Assembly: GCA_040779335.1 (NCBI GenBank)
Contig: JBFONV010000001.1
Location: 806,001 to 870,000 of the forward strand
Direction of reading: 5' to 3'
DNA: 64,000 nucleotides
Origin: JBFONV01 sp040779335
GTDB taxonomy: Bacteria > Pseudomonadota > Gammaproteobacteria > Enterobacterales > Alteromonadaceae
Under the pieces are notes generated by a model. The model worked only from the letters and a program-made list of their open reading frames with translations, had not been told where the DNA came from and made no database searches. The position numbers and the translations under genes are program-made. Shown one piece after another: positions 43,808 through 53,342 of the stretch. Positions within the stretch are counted from its first letter, which is position 1. Each line of letters begins with the position of its first letter.

Positions 43808-45715
43808 ATGTTAGAAGATATTCGAGAGAGTTCTCAGGGACTGACAGCCAAAATTATTCTTGGCTTTATAATTTTGACGTTCGCTGTCGCAGGAATTGGT
43901 AGTTATACCAATTCAGTTGATACGTCCGTTGCCGAAGTTAATGGTGAAAAAATTTCAAAGAGTGATTTTGATAAAGCCTATCAAAGCCAGCGTAATAGAA
44001 TGGCGCAACAATTTGGCGAAATGTTTGAAACATTATCTGCTGATGCTAATTACATGAATAACTTCCGTAATGGTGTATTGGATAATTTGATTAATGAAAG
44101 GTTAATTGATCAAAGTACAGACGATATGGCGATCCGTATCTCTGATGAGCGTTTAAAAAATACCATACGCCAAATGCCAGAATTTCAAGTTGATGGTGTT
44201 TTCGATAACAACCGTTACCTTGCCATTATTAATCAAGCAGGTTTTTTTCAGTCTTCAGATTTTCGTGATTATTTACGAGTAGAAATGACTCGTCGCCAGT
44301 TAACGCAAGCATTAATTGGCACTGAGTTTAGCCTGCCTTACCAAGAAGAGATGATTGCGAGTCTACAAAATCAGAAACGTGACATCCGCTTTGCAACAAT
44401 TTCTGCACAGCAATTTAGATCAACAATAGAGTTAACCGACGACGAAATCAGTCAGTATTACGCTGACAACCAAGATCGTTTTCAGACTCAAGAGAAAGTT
44501 AAAGTTAATTACTTAACGCTTGATGTTAATGAAATTGCCAAAACAATTGTTGTGACAGATGCTGACGTTGAAAGCTATTACCAAGAAAATATTTCAAATT
44601 ACACCCAAGCCGAGCAAAGACAACTTGCACATATCTTAATCGAGTTTAACGATGATGAAGATGCTGCGAAAACTAAAATTGACGCGTTGTTAGCACGTAT
44701 TAATGCCGGTGAAGACTTTGCAGCGCTAGCTAAAGAGTTTTCTGCTGATACTTACAGTGGTGAAAATGGCGGTGATCTTGATTGGATGGAACGAGGCGTT
44801 ATGGATGAAGTCTTTGATGAAAAAGCTTTTGCCTTGCCTGAAGTTGGCAGTATAAGTGACGTTGTTAAAACTGAATTTGGTTTTCATATCATTAAAGTAC
44901 TCGATATTAAACCTGAGCATACCAAGCCTTTATCTGAAGTTCGTGATGAACTATTTACTAAAATTAGTGAGAACCAAGCGCAAGATAAATTTTTTGAACT
45001 GCAGCAGGAAATGGCCCGCCTAAGTTTTGAATTCCCTGACAACTTAGATGATGCTGCTGGGGCAATTAATGGCTCGGTTAAAACATCTGATTGGTTGTCG
45101 CGTGGAGCAAATGCTACACCATTTAATGAACCTAAGGTTATCGACGCAGCCTTTTCAGATTTAGTATTAACCGATCAAGTGAATTCTGACGTGATTGAAA
45201 TTAATGATGATCTTGCAATTGTGGTTCGTTTAAATGAATATCAACCAGCGACAATAAAACCATTAAGTGATGTTGAAGCACAAATAAAAGAGACGTTAAT
45301 TGCTCAAAAAGCCTCTGACCAAGCAAAATCTTTAGCAGACGAGCTTTTAGCTAAGTTTAATGCTGGAGAGGACATAAGTGCTCAGTTAGCTGAAATTAGC
45401 GCTTCATTTGAGCTTAAGAGCGATATAACTCGCAACAGTGCGGATATCGACAGAAGCATTAGTAACAAAGCTTTCACTTTGCCTCATCCTGCTGAAGGAC
45501 AAATTTCTGCTGCAACTGTAACAACAAGTAAAGGCGATATTGCTTTACTAGAAGTGCAAGCGGTTAAAGAGGGCGAAATAACCGTTGATGCTAATTTGGG
45601 GCAACAGCTGGTTTCACAGTTAGCACAATCAGCATATGGGAGCTATGTTGAAGCATTAAAAGTAGATGCTCAAATTACTCGTAAGGCATTGAACGAAACG
45701 GTTACTCAATACTAG
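43808..45715 (+). CDS. ppiD: Periplasmic folding chaperone PpiD
   Basis: Membrane-anchored periplasmic chaperone near the Sec translocon that helps newly exported proteins fold. It is 635 residues (E. coli 623). The N-terminus is cytoplasmic, with one membrane anchor (about 16-34: AKIILGFIILTFAVAGIGSY), then a SurA-like N-domain and a parvulin domain (about 275-370: RQLAHILIEF, GGDLDWMERGVMDEVFD, TEFGFHIIKVLD). The C-terminal region is helical. It ends at a strong bidirectional terminator facing the sap operon. Confidence 0.95.
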   Translation: MLEDIRESSQGLTAKIILGFIILTFAVAGIGSYTNSVDTSVAEVNGEKISKSDFDKAYQSQRNRMAQQFGEMFETLSADANYMNNFRNGVLDNLINERLIDQSTDDMAIRISDERLKNTIRQMPEFQVDGVFDNNRYLAIINQAGFFQSSDFRDYLRVEMTRRQLTQALIGTEFSLPYQEEMIASLQNQKRDIRFATISAQQFRSTIELTDDEISQYYADNQDRFQTQEKVKVNYLTLDVNEIAKTIVVTDADVESYYQENISNYTQAEQRQLAHILIEFNDDEDAAKTKIDALLARINAGEDFAALAKEFSADTYSGENGGDLDWMERGVMDEVFDEKAFALPEVGSISDVVKTEFGFHIIKVLDIKPEHTKPLSEVRDELFTKISENQAQDKFFELQQEMARLSFEFPDNLDDAAGAINGSVKTSDWLSRGANATPFNEPKVIDAAFSDLVLTDQVNSDVIEINDDLAIVVRLNEYQPATIKPLSDVEAQIKETLIAQKASDQAKSLADELLAKFNAGEDISAQLAEISASFELKSDITRNSADIDRSISNKAFTLPHPAEGQISAATVTTSKGDIALLEVQAVKEGEITVDANLGQQLVSQLAQSAYGSYVEALKVDAQITRKALNETVTQY

Positions 45716-45735
45716 TGTAATAAATATTCGTTACT

Positions 45736-45763
45736 AAAAAAGGCTGCTGTTGCAGCCTTTTTT
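45736..45763. terminator. Bidirectional terminator between ppiD and sapF
   Basis: A 12-bp stem, AAAAAAGGCTGC (45736-45747) with GCAGCCTTTTTT (45752-45763), around TGTT, between convergent genes. Confidence 0.9.
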
Positions 45764-45812
45764 ATTGCCGTTGGTTTAATAGAGCTTACCCAGAGAATTA
45801 GGCTAATTAGTA

Positions 45813-46595
45813 TTATTTATGTTGGAGTTGGTAGTGTTGACTCATGATGAGCTTTTTCGTGTATTGATGTTTAGGTTTATTTAGTATTTCGGTTGTTTTA
45901 CCGTGTTCTACCACTTTGCCATCACATAACACCAGCATATTATCGCTAAAGTGCCGAACAATGCCGAGATTATGAGAAATTAGGATAAAAGCAAGGCCCA
46001 TTTGCTGTTGTAAGTCGAGTAGGAGATTGATCATTTGCGAACGTAGTGATGGATCTAATGACGCTAGCGCTTCATCAAGAATAATAACCTGTGGCTGTAA
46101 GATGATCGCCCGAGCTAAAGAAAGTCGCTGTTTTTGTCCTCCAGAAAACATATGAGGATAAAAATTCATATGATCAGCCAGTAATCCTACCTTTTGTAAC
46201 GTTTCACGGATCAACATGCTGCGTTCAAACTCATCAAGTTGAGTATTCAGCTTTAACGGTTCATCAAGCAATTGATGGATAGTTAAACTTGGGTTGAGCG
46301 TTGTTCCAGAGTCCTGGAATATCATTCTGATATGTTGACATCGTTGTTTAAAATTTCCTGGCTGTAATGTTTGACCATTAAGCTTTATTTCGCCTGTAGT
46401 TGGCATTTCTGCTCCAACTAATAACTTAGCCATTGTCGATTTTCCTGAGCCTGTTTCACCAACAACGGCTAAGGTTTGGTGGGCATTAACATCAAACGAT
46501 ATCGGCTCTAAAGCGATCACTTGCCGACGGTTGAACCATTTGCCACCAACATCATAGGTTTTACTCAGGTTGCTGACTTGTAATAACGTGCTCAT
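45813..46595 (-). CDS. sapF: Peptide ABC transporter ATP-binding protein SapF
   Basis: One of two ATPases of the Sap importer, linked to antimicrobial peptide resistance in Salmonella and putrescine export in E. coli. It is 260 residues. Walker A is VGETGSGKS, the signature motif is FSGGQKQRLSLARA and Walker B is QVIILDEALASLD. It is the last gene of the operon, one base after sapD. The exact transported substrate in this organism is unknown. Confidence 0.93.
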   Translation of the reverse strand: MSTLLQVSNLSKTYDVGGKWFNRRQVIALEPISFDVNAHQTLAVVGETGSGKSTMAKLLVGAEMPTTGEIKLNGQTLQPGNFKQRCQHIRMIFQDSGTTLNPSLTIHQLLDEPLKLNTQLDEFERSMLIRETLQKVGLLADHMNFYPHMFSGGQKQRLSLARAIILQPQVIILDEALASLDPSLRSQMINLLLDLQQQMGLAFILISHNLGIVRHFSDNMLVLCDGKVVEHGKTTEILNKPKHQYTKKLIMSQHYQLQHK

Positions 46596-46596
46596 G

Positions 46597-47586
46597 TTAA
46601 TAAGTCCCTTTTAGGGAATAATGACAGCTGACTTGATGTCCATGATAATTAGTCACTTTAGGCGCATGCACACATTGTTTTTGGGCGCGAGGGCAGCGAG
46701 GCCCCAATCGACAGCCTATGGGTAAATGCTGTAAAATTGGGATACTACCGGGTAAAGCCATCAGTCGGGATTTTGCCGGAATCTTCATATTCGCTTTCGG
46801 GCTACTGTCTACCAACGCACGCGTGTAAGGGTGATATGGCTGATTAAAAATTTGCTCGGTTGTTCCTGCTTCTACGAATTGCCCGCTATACATCACCGTA
46901 ATAGTATTGGTCCAGTGTGTAACTGTTTCTAAGTCGTGGCTTATTAATAGAATAGACATATTTTTAAGCTGATTAAGACTCGCTAATAATCTAAAAATTT
47001 GGCCTTGATTAGTACTTTCCATTGCCGCGGTTGGCTCGTCGGCTATCAGTAATAACGGACGGCCCGCTAACGCCATTGCAATCATTACTCGTTGACATAA
47101 GGCTTCATTAAGTTGATGAGCATAGCTTTTTGTACAGACTTCATGATGTTTAATGCCTACTTTGTGTAGAAGCTTGGTGGCGGCCATTTTGCGTTGCTGT
47201 CTTTTTTGCCAAAAAAAACCGTGTAATAGTTCATCATCTACCGCTTCCTCTAGTTGCTCTCCTATTGTCGCCGTAGGATCTAGACAGGACATTGGCTCCT
47301 GAAAAATCATGGCAACATCTTTGGCGATGATTTTTTTTCTTTCATCGACAGGAAGTCTTAAAATGTCTACCCCTCGCCAATGAAAACGATCGGCATCTAC
47401 TTTCCAGCGCTCATCCAGTACACCCATAATAGCCTGAGCAAGTAGTGATTTGCCTGAACCTGATTCGCCTACTAGCCCTCTCACTTCACCTTCTTTCATC
47501 GACAGACTAACGCGGTCGACGGCTAATATCGGATTGTTAGCCGACTGGAGTTCTATTGAAAGGTTTCGTACATCGAGTAAATTCAC
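46597..47586 (-). CDS. sapD: Peptide ABC transporter ATP-binding protein SapD
   Basis: Second ATPase of the Sap system; in E. coli it also supports Trk potassium uptake. It is 329 residues (E. coli 330). Walker A is VGESGSGKS and Walker B is LLLIADEPTAAME. The signature is degenerate (QLNEALCQRVMIAMAL rather than LSGGQ), which also fits E. coli SapD. The C-terminal oligopeptide-transporter domain has CRLGPRCPRAQKQC, cysteines of the type that bind an iron-sulfur cluster in related ATPases. It overlaps sapC by one base. Confidence 0.93.
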   Translation of the reverse strand: MNLLDVRNLSIELQSANNPILAVDRVSLSMKEGEVRGLVGESGSGKSLLAQAIMGVLDERWKVDADRFHWRGVDILRLPVDERKKIIAKDVAMIFQEPMSCLDPTATIGEQLEEAVDDELLHGFFWQKRQQRKMAATKLLHKVGIKHHEVCTKSYAHQLNEALCQRVMIAMALAGRPLLLIADEPTAAMESTNQGQIFRLLASLNQLKNMSILLISHDLETVTHWTNTITVMYSGQFVEAGTTEQIFNQPYHPYTRALVDSSPKANMKIPAKSRLMALPGSIPILQHLPIGCRLGPRCPRAQKQCVHAPKVTNYHGHQVSCHYSLKGTY

Positions 47587-48479
47587 TAACTTTCCTTACG
47601 TAGTTTCAGCGCGTGCCGCATGCCTTCGCCAACGAGGTTAGTCGCTACGACAGCAAACAAAATTGCTAAACCAGGCATATAGACGGTCCAAGGAGCAATA
47701 TAAAACAAATCTATGCCATTTTTTAACATAGCGCCCCATTCTGGTAATGGGATAGGAGCTCCTAATCCTAAAAAACCAAGTGCTGCTATATCTAAAATTG
47801 CCGCTGACTGCGCCAAGGTTGCCTGACTTATTATTTTTTCAATGATATTAGGAAATATTGAGTAGATCAGTAACCTCATTGAGCCCGCACCATCTAATTT
47901 AGAGGCGAGTACATAATCTTTCGCAAACTCTTCGGTTACCGCATTTCGGGTAATATGGACAAATTGTGGGATCAAGACCATGACAATCGCCCACAAGGTA
48001 TTCTCTAGTCCGGGGCCTAATATTGCGACAATTATTATGGCTAAAAGTAACGATGGGATAGATAAAATCACGTCAAGAAAGTGATTAAGAAAACTCGATT
48101 TAATGCCTTTGGTTAATGCTGAAATGGAGCCGATTACTACACCAATGAACATAGAAATTATGACAACGATGAAGCTAATACCAAAGGTGAGTGATGCACC
48201 ACTCATAATACGCGAGAGTATATCTCTACCTAAATTATCCGTACCCAGTAAAAAGCTAATATTGCCATCATCACTCCACGCAGGAGGCAATAACAAGCTA
48301 TCTAAATGGCTTTCAATGGGCGAATAAGGGGTTAATAGTGGGGAAAAAATGGCTAGTACAACTAAAAAAATGAAACATCCAAAACCTATCATTACCACAG
48401 GGTTTTGACGAAAGTTATGCCATAGCTGAAGAAGGGGAGATGGAAACTCTTCTTCCTGATATATTTTATCACGAGCCAT
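47586..48479 (-). CDS. sapC: Peptide ABC transporter permease SapC
   Basis: Inner-membrane permease subunit, 297 residues, with six helices after a cytosolic N-terminus. The DppC-type N-terminal segment and the EAA-like loop AALGFLGLGAPIPLPEWGAM (coupling to the ATPase) are clear. Its start overlaps the end of sapB by 11 bases, which favours coupled translation. Confidence 0.94.
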   Translation of the reverse strand: MARDKIYQEEEFPSPLLQLWHNFRQNPVVMIGFGCFIFLVVLAIFSPLLTPYSPIESHLDSLLLPPAWSDDGNISFLLGTDNLGRDILSRIMSGASLTFGISFIVVIISMFIGVVIGSISALTKGIKSSFLNHFLDVILSIPSLLLAIIIVAILGPGLENTLWAIVMVLIPQFVHITRNAVTEEFAKDYVLASKLDGAGSMRLLIYSIFPNIIEKIISQATLAQSAAILDIAALGFLGLGAPIPLPEWGAMLKNGIDLFYIAPWTVYMPGLAILFAVVATNLVGEGMRHALKLRKES

Positions 48480-49497
48480 AGTGAGTATCTCTTGCTATTG
48501 GGTTAAGTGCGGCATAAATAAAATCAGTGATTATGTGAACGATAAAAATAAAACTGGATAAGATCAATAAACCACCCTGTATAGCGGTATAGTCACGTTG
48601 ATAAATACTTTCAATCAACCAGCGCCCAATACCAGGCCAGTTGAATATCATTTCGGTTACCATAGCTATTGTCACTAGGTTCGCAAATTGTAGTCCAATA
48701 TGTCGAACAACTTTGACTGAAGCATTGCGAATAGCGTGGCGATAAATAATTTGTTTGAAGGTTAGCCCTTTCGAATTAGCTGCTCGTATATAGCTTGACT
48801 CAAGGACTTCCATCATCGCAGTTCTGGCAATACGGACAAAAATTGTTGCCGGGGCCAGTGCGATAACACAGGCGGGTAAAATAATATGTGAACTTGCATC
48901 TTGAAATGCTTGCCATTTATATTCACTGTCACTGAGCATAATATCAAAAAGCTGGATACCGGTGACATATTTTATTTCATAAAGCAAACTGATTTGTCCT
49001 GCTGAAGGCAACCAACCAAGTTGAATAGAAAAAACTAATATAGCTAATAGACCTAGCCAAAAGACCGGAATTGAATACCCTAACATGGCAACAGCTAAGA
49101 TTATGTTATCGGTGGTTTTCTTATGTTTAATGGCCGCAATAAAACCGATTGGCACACCGAAAAACATCGCAATAATTAGTGCTGTAATGGTGAGTTCTAT
49201 CGTTGCAGGCATTACGCTTAACACTTCTGTGCTAATAGCAATATGGCTACTCATAGAAACACCTAAATCGCCATTAGCAATGTGTACTAGGTAAGACCAA
49301 TACTGTTCGATGACACTCTGGTCGAAAGCATATTGTTGTCTTAAAACCTCAAGTTGCTCCGGTGTTGCTAAAACTCTACCAGTAATATTAATTAACGGAT
49401 CACCAGGAAATAAGTAGCTGAGGCTAAATGACAATAACGTCAGTAATAAAATGGTAAATAAAAGTAAATTTAAGCGTCGTAGAGAAAATAACAGCAT
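48469..49497 (-). CDS. sapB: Peptide ABC transporter permease SapB
   Basis: Inner-membrane permease partner of SapC, 342 residues (E. coli 321). The DppB-type N-terminus (LLLFTILLLTLLSFSLSYLF then PGDPLINITG) and the C-terminal EAA-like region TEMIFNWPGIGRWLIESIYQ are present. Its ATG shares one base with the sapA stop. Confidence 0.94.
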   Translation of the reverse strand: MLLFSLRRLNLLLFTILLLTLLSFSLSYLFPGDPLINITGRVLATPEQLEVLRQQYAFDQSVIEQYWSYLVHIANGDLGVSMSSHIAISTEVLSVMPATIELTITALIIAMFFGVPIGFIAAIKHKKTTDNIILAVAMLGYSIPVFWLGLLAILVFSIQLGWLPSAGQISLLYEIKYVTGIQLFDIMLSDSEYKWQAFQDASSHIILPACVIALAPATIFVRIARTAMMEVLESSYIRAANSKGLTFKQIIYRHAIRNASVKVVRHIGLQFANLVTIAMVTEMIFNWPGIGRWLIESIYQRDYTAIQGGLLILSSFIFIVHIITDFIYAALNPIARDTHYGS

Positions 49498-51128
49498 TAT
49501 TTCTTACTCACTTTACTGAAATTAATACCACCGAAAGAGTTTAAAATTTTTCCTTTTACTCTGTTATTTCTTGCTTGATACCTTTTAGAGTGGGCGATCG
49601 GAAACAGCGGTACTTCTTCAGCAACGATAGCTAACGCTTTAGCATAGTATTTTTTTCGTTGGTTAATATTATTTGTTGCTAATGCCGCTTGAATGAGTTC
49701 GTCAAATTTTTGGTTACACCAAAATGCGCGGTTACTGCCAGTGATTGTTGAGGAGCAACTTAGTAATGGCGTGAAAAAATTATCGGGATCGGGATGATCT
49801 GCAGACCAACCTAACAATACCGACTGATGTTCTCCTTGGGCAACCCTGCGTAAAAAAGTAGCCCACTCATAACTTACGATGTTTGCAGTTATCCCTATTT
49901 TTTGTAAATCTACTTGTATCAACTTGGCCATGGTTAGCGCATTAGGATTATAAGCTCGTTGCACTGGCATGGCCCAAATATCCATGGTAAAACCATTTTT
50001 GTATCCCGCTTGTACTAACAAACTTTTCGCCCAAGGTATTGAATACTCTTGATCTGAAATCGAATCATCGTAGGCCCAAGAAGCTTTTGGAATAATAGAT
50101 TTGGCTATATCCGCTTGACCAAAGTATACCGCATCCAAAATCGCTTGTTTATTAATTGCATGGGCAACGGCTTTACGAACCAATACATTGTCAAAGGGGG
50201 GCTTTTGTGTGTTAAAGCCTAGATAGCCAATATTGAACGAAGTTTCGGCTTCTAAGATAAGATCGCTTCGTTCTCCAATCTTTTTGTGCGCGATTGGGTA
50301 AGCGATCACGTCGCATTCGTTAGTTAATAATTTAGTTAATCTACCTGTATTACTCGGTGTTATATCAAAGATCAATTGCTTTATAGCAACTTGTCCTTGC
50401 CAGTATTTATCGTGTGGGTAAAAACGTATCAGTGACCCGGCATGGTATTCTTTAAGTTTATATGGCCCAGTTCCGATAGGATAAATATCGATGTTACGTT
50501 TATGGTTTTCTAGTGCTAACTTCTGAGCATATTCTTTGGATAGAATAACAGCAAAATCTGTGGCCAAATTGGATAAAAATGAACTATCAGAGTGGTTTAG
50601 TTTAAAGCGAATAGTATAGTCATTGATTTTTTCAATTTGTTCTACCACTTGGTCAAATTCAACACTTTGAAAAAAAGGATATTGCCCACCTGATACCGGG
50701 TAATAAAAGTGTTCAGTATCTAAAATTCTGTTGAAACTAAAAATGACATCGTCGGCATTAAGTGTTCTTGTTGGTGTAAAATATTCAGTCTGATGAAAGT
50801 GGACATCTTTACGCAAATAAAAGGTGATCATTTTACCGTCACGGGTAACATGCCATGATTTTGCGATACCTGGAGCGATGGAATTATCATTGGGATTAAA
50901 CGAGATTAAACGATCATAAAGTTGATTAGTGGTAGCATCAATCGTCGTTCCTGAAGTGATCGTTTGAGGGTTAAAACTTTCAGGTGAACCTTCAGAACAA
51001 TAAACAATACTATTTTGGCTTAATGAGAGATCATTGTTATCCCCACACGCTGATAACCCCATCACCATGGCAATACCTGTTAACCCGTACTGTAGGTATT
51101 TTCTCACTTTATCGCCATCACTCTTCAT
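49497..51128 (-). CDS. sapA: Sap peptide ABC transporter substrate-binding lipoprotein SapA
   Basis: Periplasmic solute-binding protein of the family SBP_5, 543 residues (E. coli 547). The signal peptide ends at a lipobox, GLSAC (about residue 27), so the protein should be lipid-anchored; E. coli SapA is a soluble periplasmic protein. Typical segments are CSEGSPESFNPQ, WHVTRDGKMITFYLRKDVHF, IGTGPYKLKEY and GWSADHPDPDNFF. The ORF begins 11 bases inside the end of pspF. It is first of the sapABCDF cluster. Confidence 0.94.
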   Translation of the reverse strand: MKSDGDKVRKYLQYGLTGIAMVMGLSACGDNNDLSLSQNSIVYCSEGSPESFNPQTITSGTTIDATTNQLYDRLISFNPNDNSIAPGIAKSWHVTRDGKMITFYLRKDVHFHQTEYFTPTRTLNADDVIFSFNRILDTEHFYYPVSGGQYPFFQSVEFDQVVEQIEKINDYTIRFKLNHSDSSFLSNLATDFAVILSKEYAQKLALENHKRNIDIYPIGTGPYKLKEYHAGSLIRFYPHDKYWQGQVAIKQLIFDITPSNTGRLTKLLTNECDVIAYPIAHKKIGERSDLILEAETSFNIGYLGFNTQKPPFDNVLVRKAVAHAINKQAILDAVYFGQADIAKSIIPKASWAYDDSISDQEYSIPWAKSLLVQAGYKNGFTMDIWAMPVQRAYNPNALTMAKLIQVDLQKIGITANIVSYEWATFLRRVAQGEHQSVLLGWSADHPDPDNFFTPLLSCSSTITGSNRAFWCNQKFDELIQAALATNNINQRKKYYAKALAIVAEEVPLFPIAHSKRYQARNNRVKGKILNSFGGINFSKVSKK

Positions 51129-52218
51129 CAGTCATATTACCATCAAGTAAGTTATATTTTTTTAAATATCCTCTAAGTTGATGATACGTTAATTCTAATG
51201 CTTCGGCTGTTTTCTTTTGATTAAATTGGCAACTTGATAGCGCTGACTTTAGTAAATCAATTTCGTAATTTTGTGAAAGCTCTTTTAAAGAGAGTGGAAA
51301 TTGTAATGATGGCGTTACTAGCTTTAATGGCGTTGTATTGCTTTGAACTTCATTATCGTTATTCTTTTCTGGACTTTGGGATGTCACTGTCGCAGGAGCT
51401 ATCCTATCGTGTGTTTTAATACGATTTTGTGGTCGATAGGGGGATTCAAAGGGATCAATAATCAGTTCATGAACAGGTAAGTGCGGGTTGTTACAACGAT
51501 AGACACTGCGTTCAACTACATTTTTTAATTCACGGATATTACCAGGCCACGAATATTCAAGCATGCTTCGTTTGGCTTTTTCTGTAAAACCACTAAACAG
51601 CTCGTATTCAAGTTCTCTTGCCATATTAATAGCAAAGGTTTCTGCCAACAACAATATGTCTTCCATGCGCTCACGCAATGGCGGTAGAGTAACAACGTCG
51701 AAGGCTAAGCGATCGAGTAAATCGGCTCTAAATTCACCTGATTCGGCAAGCGAGGGTAAATCTTCATTGGTGGCGGCGATCAGTCTAACATCGGTTTTAA
51801 TTGTCCGTGAGCCACCAACGCGTTCAAATTCTCCGTATTCAACCACGCGCAATAATTTTTCTTGGATAAGTCCAGACGTATTGGCAACCTCGTCGAGAAA
51901 TAGTGTGCCGTTGTCAGCTCGTTCAAAGCGACCTTCGTGGCGTTTACTCGCACCAGTAAATGCACCACTGTCGTAGCCAAAAAGTTCGGTTTCAAGCAAA
52001 TTTTCATTTAACGCAGCACAATTAAGTTTTAAATAGTTTTGTTCCCAGCGTTTTGATAAGTAATGTAGTCGGGCTGCAACCAACTCTTTACCAGTGCCTC
52101 GTTCACCGATGATCAGTACCGGTTTACTTAAAGGGGCTATTTGAGATATTTGCTCTAGAACCTCTAAAAAGCTATTCGATTGGCCTATTAGGTTATCTTG
52201 TTGACTAAATCGGGACAT
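51118..52218 (-). CDS. pspF: PspF, sigma-54 activator of the phage-shock operon
   Basis: AAA+ enhancer-binding protein that activates psp transcription with sigma-54 and is held inactive by PspA. It is 366 residues (E. coli 325; the excess is in the linker before the helix-turn-helix). Walker A is IGERGTGKE, the sigma-54 contact loop is GAFTGA (in YDSGAFTGASKR) and Walker B is NGTLFLDEV. No N-terminal regulatory domain exists, as for PspF. The C-terminal Fis-type HTH reads QKKTAEALELTYHQLRGYL. It is divergent from pspA and overlaps sapA by 11 bases. Confidence 0.95.
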   Translation of the reverse strand: MSRFSQQDNLIGQSNSFLEVLEQISQIAPLSKPVLIIGERGTGKELVAARLHYLSKRWEQNYLKLNCAALNENLLETELFGYDSGAFTGASKRHEGRFERADNGTLFLDEVANTSGLIQEKLLRVVEYGEFERVGGSRTIKTDVRLIAATNEDLPSLAESGEFRADLLDRLAFDVVTLPPLRERMEDILLLAETFAINMARELEYELFSGFTEKAKRSMLEYSWPGNIRELKNVVERSVYRCNNPHLPVHELIIDPFESPYRPQNRIKTHDRIAPATVTSQSPEKNNDNEVQSNTTPLKLVTPSLQFPLSLKELSQNYEIDLLKSALSSCQFNQKKTAEALELTYHQLRGYLKKYNLLDGNMTDEE

Positions 52219-52343
52219 TTATCGACTCAATTATTGGTTTATTTCGCTAACAAATAGTGTATTTTATTAATCGGTAGGATTGAAGTCTTTTTTGAATTTT
52301 TAATAAAACCATTTAAAACAGTATGTTGCGAATGTTTGATAAC

Positions 52344-52360
52344 TTGGCGCAGAACATGAA
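52344..52360 (+). promoter_or_regulatory. Candidate sigma-54 promoter of pspA
   Basis: TTGGCGCAGAACATGAA fits the -24/-12 layout (TTGGCAC-N4-YTTGCW): the -24 GG is exact with one mismatch nearby, and the -12 element reads ATGA instead of TTGC. Spacing is correct. It is 48 bases before the pspA ATG, opposite pspF. The context strengthens a moderate sequence match. Confidence 0.6.
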
Positions 52361-52408
52361 TATAAAAAAGTGTATTTGAAAATTTGATAATTGAATGAGG
52401 AAGTTGTT

Positions 52409-53089
52409 ATGGGTGTTTTTTCAAGGTTTACAGACATTATTAATTCTAATATTAATAATCTATTAGATAAAGCAGAAGATCCTGAAAAAATGGTGCGTTT
52501 GATCATTCAGGAAATGGAAGATACTTTAGTTGAAGTGCGTTCATCATCAGCTAAAACGTTGGCCGATAAAAAAGAATTGGCACGTCAGATCAGCCGCTTT
52601 GAAAATGATGCCGAGCAGTGGCAAAATAAAGCCGAGTTGGCGTTAAGTAAAGCACGCGAAGATTTAGCTCGCGCCGCACTGGTTGAAAAGAACAAGTGTG
52701 TTGATAGCGCAAAAGCAATGACTGAAGAGTTGGGTCATATTGATGACCATATTGCGAAGCTTCAAGGTGAGATATCGCAATTGCAAGATAAGTTAGTTGA
52801 CGCTAAAGCTCGTCAAAAAGCGATTTTAATGCGAGAAAAAACGGCAAACTCTCGTCTTAAAGTTAAAAAGAAAATCGATAGCGATCGCGTTAATGATGCA
52901 CTTAGTCGTTTTGACCGCTACGAGCGTAAAATTGATGATATTGAAGCGCAAGTTGAATCGTATGATCTTGGCAGTAAGTCTTTAGCTGATGAAATTGCTG
53001 ATTTAGAAGTAGACGAAAGCATTGATGATGAATTAGCGCAGTTGAAAGCGAAAATGAATCCAAAGAAATCAGTTAAAAAAACTAAGTAA
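52409..53089 (+). CDS. pspA: Phage shock protein A
   Basis: Peripheral membrane ESCRT-III-like protein that stabilises the inner membrane and inhibits PspF. It is 226 residues from the ATG at 52409 (GAGGAAG just before it); E. coli PspA is 222. An in-frame upstream TTG at 52391 is not needed. The N-terminal amphipathic helix MGVFSRFTDIINSNINNLLD is typical, followed by continuous coiled coil through to SIDDELAQLKAKMN. Confidence 0.97.
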   Translation: MGVFSRFTDIINSNINNLLDKAEDPEKMVRLIIQEMEDTLVEVRSSSAKTLADKKELARQISRFENDAEQWQNKAELALSKAREDLARAALVEKNKCVDSAKAMTEELGHIDDHIAKLQGEISQLQDKLVDAKARQKAILMREKTANSRLKVKKKIDSDRVNDALSRFDRYERKIDDIEAQVESYDLGSKSLADEIADLEVDESIDDELAQLKAKMNPKKSVKKTK

Positions 53090-53114
53090 TTAGCGCTGGC
53101 ATAGGAGAAGTACC

Positions 53115-53342
53115 GTGGAAGAGATTATTGTTGCCCCTGTCATAATATTTATGATTATAGTCGCCCCGATATGGTTGATTTTGCATTATCGAAGTAAGCG
53201 TCAAATCAGCCAAGGACTAACGGAAGAAGAATATGCGCAATTATCTGAGTTATCAGAGTTAGCTGATAAAATGGCAGACCGCATCAAAACACTTGAAGCT
53301 ATATTGGATGCGGAAACCCCTGATTGGAGAAATAAACAATGA
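53115..53342 (+). CDS. pspB: Phage shock protein B
   Basis: Small inner-membrane protein that with PspC senses stress and frees PspF from PspA. It is 75 residues (E. coli 74). One N-terminal membrane helix (about 5-24) is followed by a basic patch (HYRSKRQ) and an amphipathic helix with the family phrase LADKMADRIKTLEAIL. AGGAG precedes its GTG start. It overlaps pspC by four bases. Confidence 0.95.
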   Translation: MEEIIVAPVIIFMIIVAPIWLILHYRSKRQISQGLTEEEYAQLSELSELADKMADRIKTLEAILDAETPDWRNKQ

